NCBI GenBank assembly: GCA_937951625.1
Contig: CALFBP010000005.1
Location: 1-36,344 of the forward strand
Source: an uncultured Thermoguttaceae bacterium
GTDB lineage: Bacteria > Planctomycetota > Planctomycetia > Pirellulales > Thermoguttaceae
Direction of reading: 5' to 3'
DNA length: 36,344 bases
The notes under the pieces are model-generated. The model was not told the DNA's origin. It ran no database searches and saw only the letters and a program-made list of their open reading frames with translations. Shown one piece after another: positions 8,480 to 17,477 of this stretch. The stretch's first letter is position 1; each line of letters starts with the position of its first letter. A program made the translations under genes and the position numbers.

Positions 8480-8797
8480 CTACGGTTCTTGGACCTTGAC
8501 GAAGACGTCGTTTTCTTGCACGCGAACCTCATGGGCCGTAGTGCCGCGCGTGGCCGGCATGGAGAGAGCCTGACCGGTGCGGAGGTCGAAGCGAGCACCG
8601 TGGCGAGGACAAATGATCGTAAAGCCCTTCACCTCCCCCTCGGCCAACGGCCCTCCGTCATGGGTGCATAGATCGTCGATGGCGTAGAAGTTGCCGTTCA
8701 CCCGAAAAAGCCCGATCACGCGGTCGCCAATCTCCACCACTTTCCGTCCGCCTTCTGGAAGCTCCGACACGCTGCACACGCGAACCCAGTCACTCAC
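8480..8797 (-). CDS. Rieske [2Fe-2S] non-heme ferredoxin
   Basis: A soluble 105-residue Rieske protein, in size like the ferredoxin partners of dioxygenases or NirD-type subunits. Ligands are C44-x-H46 (in CTHDGG) and C63-x2-H66 (in CPRHGARFD), separated by 16 residues. I chose a GTG start at 8797, giving MSDWVRVCSVSEL. It has AAGGAG 9 bases upstream; the longer TTG start lacks this. It sits between sufD and the DUF59 gene, an arrangement seen in several Suf operons. An electron-transfer role in cluster assembly is plausible but unproven. Confidence 0.9.
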   Translation of the reverse strand: MSDWVRVCSVSELPEGGRKVVEIGDRVIGLFRVNGNFYAIDDLCTHDGGPLAEGEVKGFTIICPRHGARFDLRTGQALSMPATRGTTAHEVRVQENDVFVKVQEP

Positions 8798-8910
8798 GGA
8801 AACGCTCTCCTTGAAGTTTCGACCCAACCGTTGGGAGGAGGCTCCTCTCCCGTCGACCGCACCACGCTACGAGGCGGGCATTTTCGCTCGAGGCCCCATC
8901 CCCAGCCCGA

Positions 8911-10287
8911 TTAGTGGCATTCCCGCACGCGGCTTCCGATGGCATCGCCAAGCGCCTCGCGGACGCTTTCAATCGTAATCCGATCGAAAACCTGCTGGAA
9001 AAACCCCGCGACGATCATGCGGACGGCCTCTTTTCGGGTGAGGCCCCGGGCACGGGCATAAAATATCTGCTCGTCGTCCACGCGGCCCGACGTGGCCCCG
9101 TGGGTACACTTCACGTCATCGGCCAGGATTTCCAGCCCCGGGATGGAGTCCACCCGGACGGTATCGGAAAGAATCAAATTGTCGTTGCGCTGGTAGCCGT
9201 CGGTCTTCTGCGCGTCGCGGTCCACGCGGATCATTCCCCGCCAAACCAGATGGGACTTGTCCTGCAAGGCCCCTTTATAAAGCAGATCGCTCTTGCAATG
9301 CGGGGCCTGGTGGTGCTGGAGTGTGTGGTAGGAAAGGTGCTGCTTCCCTTCAGTGAACATGACACCGTTGACTTGTGCTTCGGCCCCAGGACCAATCAGG
9401 GCCACATGCTGATTGACCTTAGCCAAGCGACTGCCCAAGGCCCCGATGGTCCACTGCAATTGGCCGTCGCGCTCGACCAAGGCCCTTTGATGGGCGAAAT
9501 GCCACACGCCCGTCCCCCAGTTTTGAAGATTCACGTAGCGGAGCCGGGCATTCGGGCCGACGCGGATCTCGATCGCCCCGCAATGCAGCCCCGGGGCGCC
9601 CGGGTCGACGCTGGCCGTTTCCGAGAGCACCGTGGCTTCGGCGCCCTCACCGAGGATAATGACGGTGCGTCCAAAATCGACCTGCCCAGGCGAAAGCAAG
9701 GAAAACGTGTACAGCGGCAGATTGACGTTCACGCCGGGCGGGACGTAGACGAAGGTCCCGCCCGACCAACATGCCGCGTGCAAGGACGCGAACTTATCGG
9801 CCCGCCAGTCCACCACCGGTTTCAAAAAGTGTTCCCGCAGCAGGGCCTCGTGCTGCCCGATCGCAGAGTCCAGGCTTTCGAAAACTACCCCTTTTTCGCG
9901 CCACTCTTCATGCAAGACACTGGACGCGGTCTGGCTGTCCCAGGTGGCGAGCCGCCCAGCCAACTCTACGTTTCGCTCCAGCAAGCCTTCGGCGGCGGTG
10001 ATCGATCTGCCGTCAGCAGCTTTTGCAGGACATGAGCCCTGATCAGCAGAACCGTGCGACGACTGGGCCGCCCTTGGCAAACCAAACGCCCCCAGGCGGA
10101 AAAGACGCAAGTCGGTCCGCCGCCATTCTTCCAGCGAACGATCGGGGAGCGGCGTCTCCTCGAATGCATCCCAAGCCTCTTTACGCACCAACGTCAGCCA
10201 GGCAGGCTCGCGGCGCGAGGCCAGGAATGCCTCGAATGCCTCAGGGGTAAAACCGGATTGGAGGATAGTTTCCGTCATTGCGATCAT
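8911..10287 (-). CDS. sufD: Fe-S cluster assembly scaffold subunit SufD
   Basis: Partner of SufB in the SufBC2D scaffold on which new Fe-S clusters are built. About 458 residues (455 if the second in-frame ATG at 10278 is used). The C-terminal beta-helix holds WSGGTFVYVPPGV, HHQAPHCKSDLLYKG and VKCTHGATSGRVDDEQIFY; the His in CTHGATSG corresponds to the functionally important SufD histidine. The N-terminal region is variable and contains a low-complexity insert (about residues 74-95). It follows sufB after 144 bases. Confidence 0.95.
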   Translation of the reverse strand: MIAMTETILQSGFTPEAFEAFLASRREPAWLTLVRKEAWDAFEETPLPDRSLEEWRRTDLRLFRLGAFGLPRAAQSSHGSADQGSCPAKAADGRSITAAEGLLERNVELAGRLATWDSQTASSVLHEEWREKGVVFESLDSAIGQHEALLREHFLKPVVDWRADKFASLHAACWSGGTFVYVPPGVNVNLPLYTFSLLSPGQVDFGRTVIILGEGAEATVLSETASVDPGAPGLHCGAIEIRVGPNARLRYVNLQNWGTGVWHFAHQRALVERDGQLQWTIGALGSRLAKVNQHVALIGPGAEAQVNGVMFTEGKQHLSYHTLQHHQAPHCKSDLLYKGALQDKSHLVWRGMIRVDRDAQKTDGYQRNDNLILSDTVRVDSIPGLEILADDVKCTHGATSGRVDDEQIFYARARGLTRKEAVRMIVAGFFQQVFDRITIESVREALGDAIGSRVRECH

Positions 10288-10431
10288 GGTCTTCGAAGAA
10301 CCCCATCGAGCATGGTATGGCGTTCATTCCGTGGCGAACGGCTCGCTGCATCGTTGCCTCGTTGGGCACAACCATCCGACACGGCGAGCAGAGCGTGTTT
10401 CCATATTCTCCAGCATGGTGAAAATCAAGGG

Positions 10432-11844
10432 CTACCCTACGGTGCCTTCCATCTGGAGCTGGATCAAACGATTCATCTCGACCGCATACTCCATGGGCAG
10501 TTCTTTGATCAACGGCTCGATGAATCCACTGACGATCATGGTGCTGGCCTCCGGCTCGGTCAGGCCGCGGCTGGTCAAGTAGAAGAGCTGCTCTTCGCCG
10601 ATCCGCGAAACGCTGGCCTCGTGGCCAATCATCACGTCCTGTTCTTCCAGCTCGATGTAGGGATACGTGTCGCTGCGGCTTCGGGGGTCGAGGATCAAGG
10701 CGTCGCAGACCACGTTCGACTTGGCCTTTTTCGCGCCGCGCTCGACCTTGACCAGGCCGCGGTAGCTAGATCGCCCACCGTTCTTGGAGATCGACTTGGA
10801 CACGATCCGGCTGGACGTGTGCGGAGCACAGTGAACGACCTTCGCCCCGGCGTCCTGGTGTTGCCCCGCCGAAGCAAAGGCCACCGAGAGGATCTCGCCG
10901 CGAGCCCCGGGCTCCAGCATGTAGACCGAGGGATATTTCATGGTCAGACGGCTGCCCAGGTTGCCGTCGACCCATTCCACCAGGGCATCTGCGTAGGCCA
11001 CGGCCCGTTTGGTGACCAAGTTGTAGATGTTGTTCGCCCAATTTTGGATCGTGGTATACCGGACCCGCGACCCCCGCTTGGCGATCACCTCGACCACGGC
11101 CGAGTGGAGGCTTTCCGTACTGTACATGGGGGCGGTGCAGCCTTCCACGTAGTGGGCATAGGCCCCCTCGTCGACGATGATCAGCGTGCGTTCAAACTGG
11201 CCCATGTTGGCCGCGTTGATGCGGAAATAGGCCTGCAAGGGAAATTCGATCTTCACCCCGGGCGGGACGTAGATGAACGACCCACCAGACCAGACCGCGG
11301 AGTTCAGGGCGGCAAACTTATTGTCGGTAGGTGGAATGATCGTGCCGAAGTACTCCCGAACCAAGTCGGGGTATTCGCGGACGGCCGTATCCGTGTCCGT
11401 AAAAATCACCCCTTGTTTAGCAAGCTCTTCGCGAAGCGAGCCGTAAACCACCTCGCTTTCATACTGGGCCTTGACGCCGGCTAGGTACTTCTTCTCGGCC
11501 TCGGGAATGCCAAGCCGATCGAAGGTGTTTTTGATTTCGACGGGGACCTCGTCCCAAGAGCGGCCCTGCCGATCGGTGGGTTTGATGTAGTAGTAGATGT
11601 CCTGAAAATCGATCTGGATGTCACCACCCCACTTGGGCATCGGTTTGGATTCGAAGATTTCCAGACTTTTCAGCCGAAAGTCGCGCATCCAGCCGGGCTC
11701 GCCCTTCATTTCGGATATTTCGGAGACGATTTTGGCGTCGAGGCCTTTTCGGGCCTTGAAGACGTACCGCTCATCGTTCCGGAAATCGTATTTATTGATT
11801 TCGCCAATCACGTCAGGCTTGGCGATTTGCAGTTCAGCAACCAT
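10432..11844 (-). CDS. sufB: Fe-S cluster assembly scaffold subunit SufB
   Basis: Central scaffold of the SUF machine. The start at 11844 ([12 protein letters not shown]) has GAGGG 7 bases upstream and gives 470 residues, the normal SufB size. Landmarks are [25 protein letters not shown] (conserved cysteine), the [15 protein letters not shown] block, and [19 protein letters not shown] with the conserved Glu/His. It lies between sufC and sufD in the classic C-B-D order; the gap to sufC is 78 bases. Confidence 0.97.
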   Translation of the reverse strand: MVAELQIAKPDVIGEINKYDFRNDERYVFKARKGLDAKIVSEISEMKGEPGWMRDFRLKSLEIFESKPMPKWGGDIQIDFQDIYYYIKPTDRQGRSWDEVPVEIKNTFDRLGIPEAEKKYLAGVKAQYESEVVYGSLREELAKQGVIFTDTDTAVREYPDLVREYFGTIIPPTDNKFAALNSAVWSGGSFIYVPPGVKIEFPLQAYFRINAANMGQFERTLIIVDEGAYAHYVEGCTAPMYSTESLHSAVVEVIAKRGSRVRYTTIQNWANNIYNLVTKRAVAYADALVEWVDGNLGSRLTMKYPSVYMLEPGARGEILSVAFASAGQHQDAGAKVVHCAPHTSSRIVSKSISKNGGRSSYRGLVKVERGAKKAKSNVVCDALILDPRSRSDTYPYIELEEQDVMIGHEASVSRIGEEQLFYLTSRGLTEPEASTMIVSGFIEPLIKELPMEYAVEMNRLIQLQMEGTVG

Positions 11845-11922
11845 GGTCAGACCCTCATTGGAAAACCAGGCCGCGCGGAAAAGCCGCACGGCTGTAAACC
11901 GCTGCGCGACTCTTCGCAAGAC

Positions 11923-12735
11923 CTATCCCGCCACAGCCGCCGCAAGGGCATCGCTGGCGGCCGCAGCCTCCGGATACGCCGCACGCAGCCGATCGTAACC
12001 TTGTTTGTGTAATTCCACGGCCAACTCCGGCCCACCCGTTTCCACAATGCGGCCCCCTAGCATCACGTGGGTGTACTGCGGTCGGTTGTGCTCCAAGAGT
12101 TGTTCGTGATGGGTGATGATCAGAATGCCCATTTCCCGAGCGCCAATCTCCGCGATGCTCTGGCTCGCCAAACGAACTGCGTCGACATCCAGCCCACTAT
12201 CCGTCTCGTCAAGGATGGCGAACTTGGGCCGCAGGATGGCCATTTGCAAAATCTCGGCTCGCTTCATCTCTCCGCCGGAAAAACCGTCGTTGACATAGCG
12301 TCGGGCGAATTCTTCATCCATGCGCAATTGTCGCATCTTCTCCTTCAGCTCTTTGCGGAACAAACGCATAGGAATCAATTCCTCGCCTTCCTTGCGATCC
12401 GGGTTACGGATGTTCGAGGCCGCGTGCCGCAAGAAGTCGGCCATCTTCACGCCGGGAATGGCGACCGGCCGTTGAAATGCGAGAAACAATCCGCGTCGCG
12501 CCCGCTCGTGCGGCTCCAACGCCAAGAGGTCCTCTCCGTTCAGTTCCACCGTGCCTTGGGTGACCTCGTAGGCCGGGTGGCCCATGATCGCCAGGCCCAG
12601 CGTGCTCTTCCCGGAACCATTGGGACCCATCAAGGCATGAATCTCGCCGCGGCGAATTTCCAGGTTCACGCCCCGTAAAATGGGCTTTCCCGCCACGCTC
12701 ACATGCAAATCGCGTATTGCCAAAGTTTCCGTCAT
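11923..12735 (-). CDS. sufC: Fe-S cluster assembly ATPase SufC
   Basis: Cytosolic ABC-type ATPase that drives conformational change in SufBCD. 270 residues from MTETLAIRDL; AAGGA lies upstream of this ATG, and the longer reading is not supported. Walker A GPNGSGKST (37-45), the SufC-type FQRPVAIPGV Q-loop, signature FSGGEMKR, Walker B FAILDETDSGLD and switch His in ITHHEQLL are all intact. It follows nuoB after 57 bases. Confidence 0.97.
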   Translation of the reverse strand: MTETLAIRDLHVSVAGKPILRGVNLEIRRGEIHALMGPNGSGKSTLGLAIMGHPAYEVTQGTVELNGEDLLALEPHERARRGLFLAFQRPVAIPGVKMADFLRHAASNIRNPDRKEGEELIPMRLFRKELKEKMRQLRMDEEFARRYVNDGFSGGEMKRAEILQMAILRPKFAILDETDSGLDVDAVRLASQSIAEIGAREMGILIITHHEQLLEHNRPQYTHVMLGGRIVETGGPELAVELHKQGYDRLRAAYPEAAAASDALAAAVAG

Positions 12736-12792
12736 GGAGGAATCCTTTTGCTTACCTAAAAAACCACTGCTCGCAGACACGTTTCGAACGAG

Positions 12793-13497
12793 TCAGGCTT
12801 GCGGTTTCGACTTCTCGCCTTTTTCCTTCTCCGGTTTGACCTTCTGGTGGTGGAACACGGGCTTGACTTCCGAAACCAACACAAATCCCGAATGTTGTGG
12901 CAACGGTAGTTGGTCGTCGACCTTCGCCGCCGAAGACTCGAACAAACCAGGCCGAGGGGCGTCGGGTCTCCGCGCGATCCGGTGCCCTTGGATTTTCTCT
13001 TGCAATCGCATCAAACCTTCCAGCAGGGCCTCGGGTCGAGGCGGGCAGCCGGGGACATAGACATCGACCGGAACCACCAGATCGACCCCCTTGACCACGT
13101 GGTATCCGTACTGGAAATATGGTCCACCGCCGACGGTGCATGCGCCCATGGCGATCACGTATTTCGGTTCTGGCATGGCGTCGTAAAGACGCCGCACGCG
13201 GCTCGCCATCTTGTAGGTCACGGTGCCGGCGACGATCATCAAATCAGCTTGCCGCGGCGATGGGCGGAAGGCCCCGGCCCCGAACCGGTCGATATCGAAC
13301 CGGCTGGCGCCCGTGGCCATCATCTCGATGGCGCAGCAGGCCAAGCCAAAGGTCATGGGCCAGATACTGCCCTGTCGAGCCCAATCGATGGCCTGTTCCA
13401 GGGTGGTGGTGAGGACCCCGTCCTCCCATCGACCTTCAATCCAACTTGTCGGCGTATTCGTTTGCATGGCTGGGTTTTGTGTCGCAAATGTTTGCAT
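12793..13497 (-). CDS. nuoB: NADH-quinone oxidoreductase subunit B, stand-alone copy
   Basis: The NuoB (PSST) subunit carries the N2 [4Fe-4S] cluster at the quinone end of complex I. All four ligand cysteines are present: C54-C55 (LACCAIEMM), C120 (GACTVGGG) and C151 ([10 protein letters not shown]). The C-terminus has a charged Lys/Glu-rich extension. No other nuo gene is in the window; nuoB sits alone between the sufR-like gene and sufC, all on one strand. Two ATGs, ten codons apart (13497 and 13467), lie in near-identical 15-base repeats, so the start is ambiguous. Neither has a clear Shine-Dalgarno. Either it is a complex-I subunit moved into Fe-S control, or an orphan NuoB-like electron carrier. 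Confidence 0.92.
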   Translation of the reverse strand: MQTFATQNPAMQTNTPTSWIEGRWEDGVLTTTLEQAIDWARQGSIWPMTFGLACCAIEMMATGASRFDIDRFGAGAFRPSPRQADLMIVAGTVTYKMASRVRRLYDAMPEPKYVIAMGACTVGGGPYFQYGYHVVKGVDLVVPVDVYVPGCPPRPEALLEGLMRLQEKIQGHRIARRPDAPRPGLFESSAAKVDDQLPLPQHSGFVLVSEVKPVFHHQKVKPEKEKGEKSKPQA

Positions 13498-13504
13498 GGC
13501 TAGG
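13460..13504 (-). repeat. 15-base direct repeat containing both candidate nuoB start codons
   Basis: On the coding strand, CCTAGCCATGCAAAC (13490-13504) and CCCAGCCATGCAAAC (13460-13474) match at 14 of 15 bases and are exactly 30 bases apart, in frame. Each contains an ATG. It looks like a small in-frame duplication of the translation start. Confidence 0.7.
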
Positions 13505-13587
13505 TGACGTTGCGCGACTGCGAAGCAGCGGTTTCTCCACGAATAACGGCCTCGCAGACCGGATCGACTCGCCAGTATAACCAGCCT

Positions 13588-14223
13588 TCAAGAGGGCTGG
13601 AATCGGCACGTGGACCCGCCATCAAGACGGCACTCCGCCAGCGTGATGTTCTCTCCCAACAATTCAGACAACAAAACCCGTTCCAACGCGCATATCGTCC
13701 GGTCGGATTCCGCCAACTCCGGGTACGGACACACATTGGCGGTGAGCACGGGTAGTTGTCGGGTTTGATCGGCAATTTCGACGGAAAACGAAACCCGACG
13801 TTCGGCCAACAGCTCGGCAAGCGAGCGCATCCGCTCTAGTAAGGTGCGCCCCTGAATCTGCGAGGCATAACGCTCCAGAAGCGACTGAAGCACTCGCCGA
13901 AACACCGTCCGCCGCACTTCATGGTCTTCCAGCTTGCTGACCTCCCGCCACAGCGCCCAAGCTAAGTCAGCGAAATTCGACCCCGTGTAACGAATCCCCT
14001 TGGATGTCAAACGGTACCGATGTTTGGGCCGCCCGCGTCCGTTTCGTACCGGCTGCCGCTCCACGAGCCCTTGCGCCAACAGGCGTGCCAAACGTTGCCG
14101 AACTGCCGTCGGAGTCACGGCAATCTCCGCCGCCAGCTCGGCTACCCCCAGCGGTCCACACGCCCGCAACAGTTCCAGCACATCGTTGTCCGTCGACGGA
14201 ATCGCTGCCGCTACGGTACTCAT
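13588..14223 (-). CDS. sufR: SufR-like Fe-S-sensing transcriptional repressor
   Basis: A 211-residue regulator. An N-terminal winged helix (about residues 10-75: VAELAAEIAVTPTAVRQRLARLL, then the wing NGRGRPKHRY) is followed by a helical middle and a cysteine-bearing C-terminus. C165, C178 and C206 have spacings X12 and X27, which match the three cluster ligands I recall for cyanobacterial and actinobacterial SufR (164/177/205). A fourth cysteine, C198, is extra or shifted. It heads the suf train, which fits autoregulated, Fe-S-dependent repression of suf genes. AGAGG lies 8 bases before the ATG. The family call is confident; cluster binding is inferred from the Cys spacing. Confidence 0.88.
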   Translation of the reverse strand: MSTVAAAIPSTDNDVLELLRACGPLGVAELAAEIAVTPTAVRQRLARLLAQGLVERQPVRNGRGRPKHRYRLTSKGIRYTGSNFADLAWALWREVSKLEDHEVRRTVFRRVLQSLLERYASQIQGRTLLERMRSLAELLAERRVSFSVEIADQTRQLPVLTANVCPYPELAESDRTICALERVLLSELLGENITLAECRLDGGSTCRFQPS

Positions 14224-14253
14224 GACCCAACCTCTCTAAACGCCACCTATGAA

Positions 14254-14282
14254 ATCATATCGGATTTACGCAATTGTGACAA
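14254..14282 (-). promoter_or_regulatory. Candidate sigma70 promoter and overlapping palindrome upstream of the sufR-like gene
   Basis: Reading the minus strand, TTGTCA (14277-14282) and TATGAT (14254-14259) are 17 bases apart, each one mismatch from the -35 and -10 consensus. The start site would fall about 20-25 bases before the ATG. The -35 box is part of a perfect odd-centred palindrome TTGT-C-ACAA (14274-14282), a plausible repressor half-site pair. Binding by the SufR-like protein is inference; the site does not copy the cyanobacterial CAAC-N6-GTTG operator. Confidence 0.6.
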
Positions 14283-14729
14283 GATAAAGTTTCGAAAATA
14301 CTGCGAGGCCGCGCGACTCGAGAAAAAGGCCATTTGCGAAACGTGGACGCACCACCAATAAGAGGAATTACTAAGCCGATCGTGCCCCATGGTCCCCAAG
14401 CATGGAGGTGCATTACCATAGCAGGTTGTCTTTACCTGCCTTTTCGGGTAGGTTCCTTTGATTCATTTCCAAGACCGATTCGTGCGGAAAAGCACTTCCG
14501 CATTCGTCGCGGCTTCGCATACGGTCAGCTTTTCATCAACCCGCGAGCTGTCGTGGATTCAGGTGACAGCCGTATTGATTTGGCTAGACGCGAATGGCAA
14601 CGCGGAGAGAATCGGAGAATCAGAGAATCGCGTCAAAGGTGGGCGTCACCGCGACGGCCTTGGCGGAATGGAACCTTCAAAGCTGTTCTGGACGCGGCCC
14701 TGAGCCACTTTCTGTGGAAACCCCGGGAA
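14283..14729. other. Intergenic stretch between the suf and hyp-yhcH gene groups
   Basis: Apart from the suf promoter to its left I see no gene here. A weak stem-loop (CCTGCC-TTTTC-GGGTAGG, 14436-14453) may be a terminator or UTR structure. Open frames across 14334-14936 overlap the yhcH gene in antisense and carry no recognisable protein. Confidence 0.4.
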
Positions 14730-15194
14730 TTATGGCACGCGACACTTGAGCACGACCTTATGCACCCAAGTGTCACCTTGTGGCCGCAACGGGGCGATCC
14801 CTGGCGCGTGGATGTCTTGCGGCCCGAAAATGGCAAAGCTTCCCGCGGCCAGCTCGAAGAAATCGCCCTCGATGTCGTAGAGCACGCAGTCGGACTGGTC
14901 GTTATACGATTGGGCGAGCGGGGTGTTTTCGAGTAGGGGGGCGTATCCGATCCGCTCGACGCCGTGAAACACGTACTGGACGTCGATATACTTGCGGTGC
15001 GATTCCCAGATCGCCTTGGCCAAGGGCTTGGGTTGGTAGCGCTGCACGATGGCGACGAGCCTCTCCCCGTCCAACGGATGGCGGCCATCCGGCATGGCCG
15101 CGAAATCGGTTTCGCGGAGGAAATCCAGGGCTGCCGCGATGCGTGGCCCCAGGGCCCTGTAAATCGCGGTGTTTTCCAATCGATCCAGGATCAT
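14730..15194 (-). CDS. YhcH/YjgK/YiaL family protein (DUF386)
   Basis: A single-domain cupin-like protein of 154 residues, the normal family length. Conserved pieces are HPLDGERL, SHRKYIDVQYVFHGVE, the FGPQDIHAPG metal-binding turn, and VHKVVLK at the C-terminus. Family members (E. coli YiaL, NanQ/YhcH, EbgC) act on sugars or sugar acids, for instance as anomerase of sialic acid. A sialidase and sugar-acid enzymes occur elsewhere in this window. It starts 18 bases after hypB and is probably the third gene of that operon, an unexpected partner. Confidence 0.9.
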   Translation of the reverse strand: MILDRLENTAIYRALGPRIAAALDFLRETDFAAMPDGRHPLDGERLVAIVQRYQPKPLAKAIWESHRKYIDVQYVFHGVERIGYAPLLENTPLAQSYNDQSDCVLYDIEGDFFELAAGSFAIFGPQDIHAPGIAPLRPQGDTWVHKVVLKCRVP

Positions 15195-15212
15195 GGCCTG
15201 ATTTACACCAAG

Positions 15213-15857
15213 CTAGGGCCGCCGCTGAACAAGCCAATCGGCCAGCTCGGCCACGCCCTCCTGGCGCGGCGCGCAGACTTGAAACACTGGGGCATCCGGG
15301 GCCAATCGCCGCATGTCGGCCACGGCCCGCTCCATGTTGAAATTCACGTGCGGCAAGAGATCGCACTTGGTAATCACCAGCGCGTGGGAACCGCGGAAGA
15401 TGGCCGGGTACTTCACCAATTTGTCGTCTCCCTCGGTTACGCTCAGAAGCACCAGGCGGACGTGTTCTCCCAAATCGAAGCCGGCAGTGCAGACGAGGTT
15501 CCCGACGTTCTCGATCACCAAGCAATCCGCTGCGGCGAGTTCCAGCCCTTGGGCCGCGGCGGCGATCATTGTGGCGTCGAGGTGGCAGGCCCCCTCGGTG
15601 TTGATTTGCACCACAGGCACGCCGAGGGCCTCCATCCGCTCGGCGTCGATCGAGCCGGCGATGTCGCCCTCGATCACCGCCAGCCGCATCCGCCCTTGCA
15701 GCGCGTTGACCAAGGCTTCCAGCAACGTGGTCTTGCCGGAGCCGGGCGAACCGACCATGTTCACGGCCAGCAACCGCGCCGCGTTGAACGTGGCCCGATT
15801 GGCCTCGGCGAGTTGATCATTGGCTTTGAGGATTTTCTTGGCGGCGATGATTTTCAT
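15213..15857 (-). CDS. hypB: Hydrogenase/urease nickel-incorporation GTPase HypB
   Basis: G3E-family GTPase that helps load nickel into [NiFe]-hydrogenase (and in some bacteria urease). 214 residues, with P-loop GSPGSGKTT (about 36-44), EGDIAGSIDAER, the metal-site Cys-His pair in EGACHLDATMI, ENVGNLVC and the NKxD-equivalent ITKCDL. It lacks the N-terminal CXXCGC and His-rich nickel-storage tract of some HypBs. The start overlaps the hypA stop by four bases (ATGA). Confidence 0.95.
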   Translation of the reverse strand: MKIIAAKKILKANDQLAEANRATFNAARLLAVNMVGSPGSGKTTLLEALVNALQGRMRLAVIEGDIAGSIDAERMEALGVPVVQINTEGACHLDATMIAAAAQGLELAAADCLVIENVGNLVCTAGFDLGEHVRLVLLSVTEGDDKLVKYPAIFRGSHALVITKCDLLPHVNFNMERAVADMRRLAPDAPVFQVCAPRQEGVAELADWLVQRRP

Positions 15858-16210
15858 GACGGCGATTCTTCCAATTCGATGGACTCCAGAAGCATCTCAC
15901 GGCCGCCCTCGATCGTCAATTCCCGGCTGCCACAGCGAGGGCATCGGACAGGAATCTGCTCGACTTCAGCGCGGTGGTCGCAGGCGGCGCAGCAGACCAC
16001 AGCCGCGGGCTGACGGATCTCAACCTGGGCCGATTCCACGATCGTACCCGGGGCAAGCAATTCTAAGGCGAAGCGGATCGCATCGACGCTCACTCCGGAA
16101 AGCCGCCCGATCGATAGGTCCAAACGCACGACTTTGCCCGACACGCCCGCTCGACGGACCTCTTCCTCGACTTGGGCGATCAAGGCATCGACGATGGCTA
16201 CTTCGTGCAT
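15854..16210 (-). CDS. hypA: Hydrogenase maturation nickel chaperone HypA
   Basis: Binds nickel through the N-terminal Met1-His2-Glu3 and zinc through two CXXC pairs (C74/C77 and C90/C93, with an extra C73). All are intact in this 118-residue protein. It hands nickel to HypB. The four-base overlap shows translational coupling. No hydrogenase or HypCDEF genes are in the window, so the client enzyme is unknown. No clear Shine-Dalgarno precedes the ATG. Confidence 0.95.
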   Translation of the reverse strand: MHEVAIVDALIAQVEEEVRRAGVSGKVVRLDLSIGRLSGVSVDAIRFALELLAPGTIVESAQVEIRQPAAVVCCAACDHRAEVEQIPVRCPRCGSRELTIEGGREMLLESIELEESPS

Positions 16211-16646
16211 ACGGTAGGGCGATTGTCGAGGGCAATCTCGGCTTGACGCTTGTCACGATTCAGGGCGATGACGATGGCGTCGCGGAGCGGATGGCCGCCC
16301 CAACGCAAGTGCGCTTCCTAACCCCACGTCGATTCGTCAAGCTCGGCCAGCCGAAGCCCGAGGCGATCGGCCCTTTCAACGCCTTCGGCAGGGGAGGGGA
16401 AAGCACTTCGCGGAGCGACACCGATGGCAACCGTTTTCCGCAGCGGGAAAAACAAGAAGCCTTGTCGCCCTACGGCATCACTCATCTATTTTTCCCCGGG
16501 GTTAGCAAGGCACTCGTTGCATTCTAGCCCAGGCCGACGTGTGGGGAAAGGATGGTCCTGAAAGGGGCCAGCCAACGGCGAATACCCGCTGCGGCCCTTA
16601 GCGTGCGGGAATCCTGCCGGAACCCGTCGCCTTGAAGGGCCGCCTT
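16211..16646. other. Intergenic stretch between the HIT gene and hypA
   Basis: About 436 bases with no supported gene. Open frames here are short or antisense and match nothing I recognise. It should contain the hypA promoter on the minus strand (not identified) and the 3' end of the HIT transcript. I see no U-run terminator. Confidence 0.4.
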
Positions 16647-16991
16647 TCAGCCCGGCGGCCAGTTCAAGCGGCGGCCTGCCAACAGGTGCAGGTGCAGATG
16701 CATCACAGACTGACCAGCCTCAGGCCCGCAATTGACCACCACCCGATAGCCTGACTTCAGCCCGAGTTGCTCGGCCAGCTTGGCGATGACCACAAAAAGA
16801 TGTCCCACAAGGTTTTCGTCAGATTCGCTCACCTCGTTGACGCTCGGGATTTCCTTTTTGGGAATGACGAGAATATGGACCGGCGCCTGCGGCTGGATGT
16901 CGCGGAAGGCGAGACAACGATCATCTTCGTAAACAATGTCGGCCGGTATTTCCCGGTCGATGATCCGTTTGAATATCGTCTTGGTTTCCAT
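16647..16991 (-). CDS. HIT-family (HINT-like) nucleotide-binding protein
   Basis: A cytoplasmic 114-residue histidine-triad protein; HINT members hydrolyse purine nucleoside phosphoramidates such as adenylyl-lysine. The triad HLHLHLL is intact near the C-terminus, preceded by [28 protein letters not shown] is the usual N-terminal block. The ATG at 16991 is preferred over the GTG one codon upstream because AAGGA is 5 bases before it. It is monocistronic. Confidence 0.95.
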   Translation of the reverse strand: METKTIFKRIIDREIPADIVYEDDRCLAFRDIQPQAPVHILVIPKKEIPSVNEVSESDENLVGHLFVVIAKLAEQLGLKSGYRVVVNCGPEAGQSVMHLHLHLLAGRRLNWPPG

Positions 16992-17219
16992 CACGATCCT
17001 TCTCTGCCAGGGTTCCTTGAAAACGTTCGCTTCGACGCACGCCCGGTTCGCTGGGTTCAGCGAGATTCACCGGACGCAGGCTGCACAAAGTGGTCTGGCC
17101 TTCGCAGAAACAAAAGAAAGCCCCAGTGGACTCCGAGCGAAGCTCCTCCTACCCGAAGGCTGGAAACACCCACTGGCGTTGGGCCGACGTCGTTCCCCGA
17201 GTCCAACGTTGCCGCTGGA

Positions 17220-17477
17220 CTAGCTGCCAGCCTCCAAAGGGATGGCCTCGTCGATCAACATCACGGGGATGCCATCGCGGATGGGAAACAAGACGGCGCC
17301 ATCCTGACGAATCAAGCCCCCCTCGATCGTGCCTTCCACTGTCTGGCCCGAACGGTTCCGCAATCGCCCCGCCGCCACTTCCCGGTTGAGCTGAGCAATC
17401 AGCCCATCGTCCGCCACGCGGAGCGGCATTCGTGTTTCAGGACATACCAAAATGTTCAACAACTGAGGGTCCACCAT
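17220..17477 (-). CDS. Trm112/YcaR-like small zinc-ribbon-type protein (UPF0434)
   Basis: An 85-residue protein beginning MVDPQLLNILVCPETRMPL, the typical start of the Trm112-like family, and ending with the conserved FPIRDGIPVMLIDEA. In bacteria these proteins are small methyltransferase partners or of unknown function. Only one cysteine (in the NILVCPE segment) remains of the usual zinc site. The start at 17477 is chosen by alignment; an ATG at 17489 is also possible, and neither has a clear ribosome site. Confidence 0.88.
   Translation of the reverse strand: MVDPQLLNILVCPETRMPLRVADDGLIAQLNREVAAGRLRNRSGQTVEGTIEGGLIRQDGAVLFPIRDGIPVMLIDEAIPLEAGS

Noticed and set aside
10054-11484. A long plus-strand frame over sufD/sufB
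   Set aside because: Antisense of sufB with no recognisable domains.
14334-14936. A 200-codon plus-strand frame in the gap and over yhcH
   Set aside because: Overlaps yhcH in antisense; no family match and no start signal.
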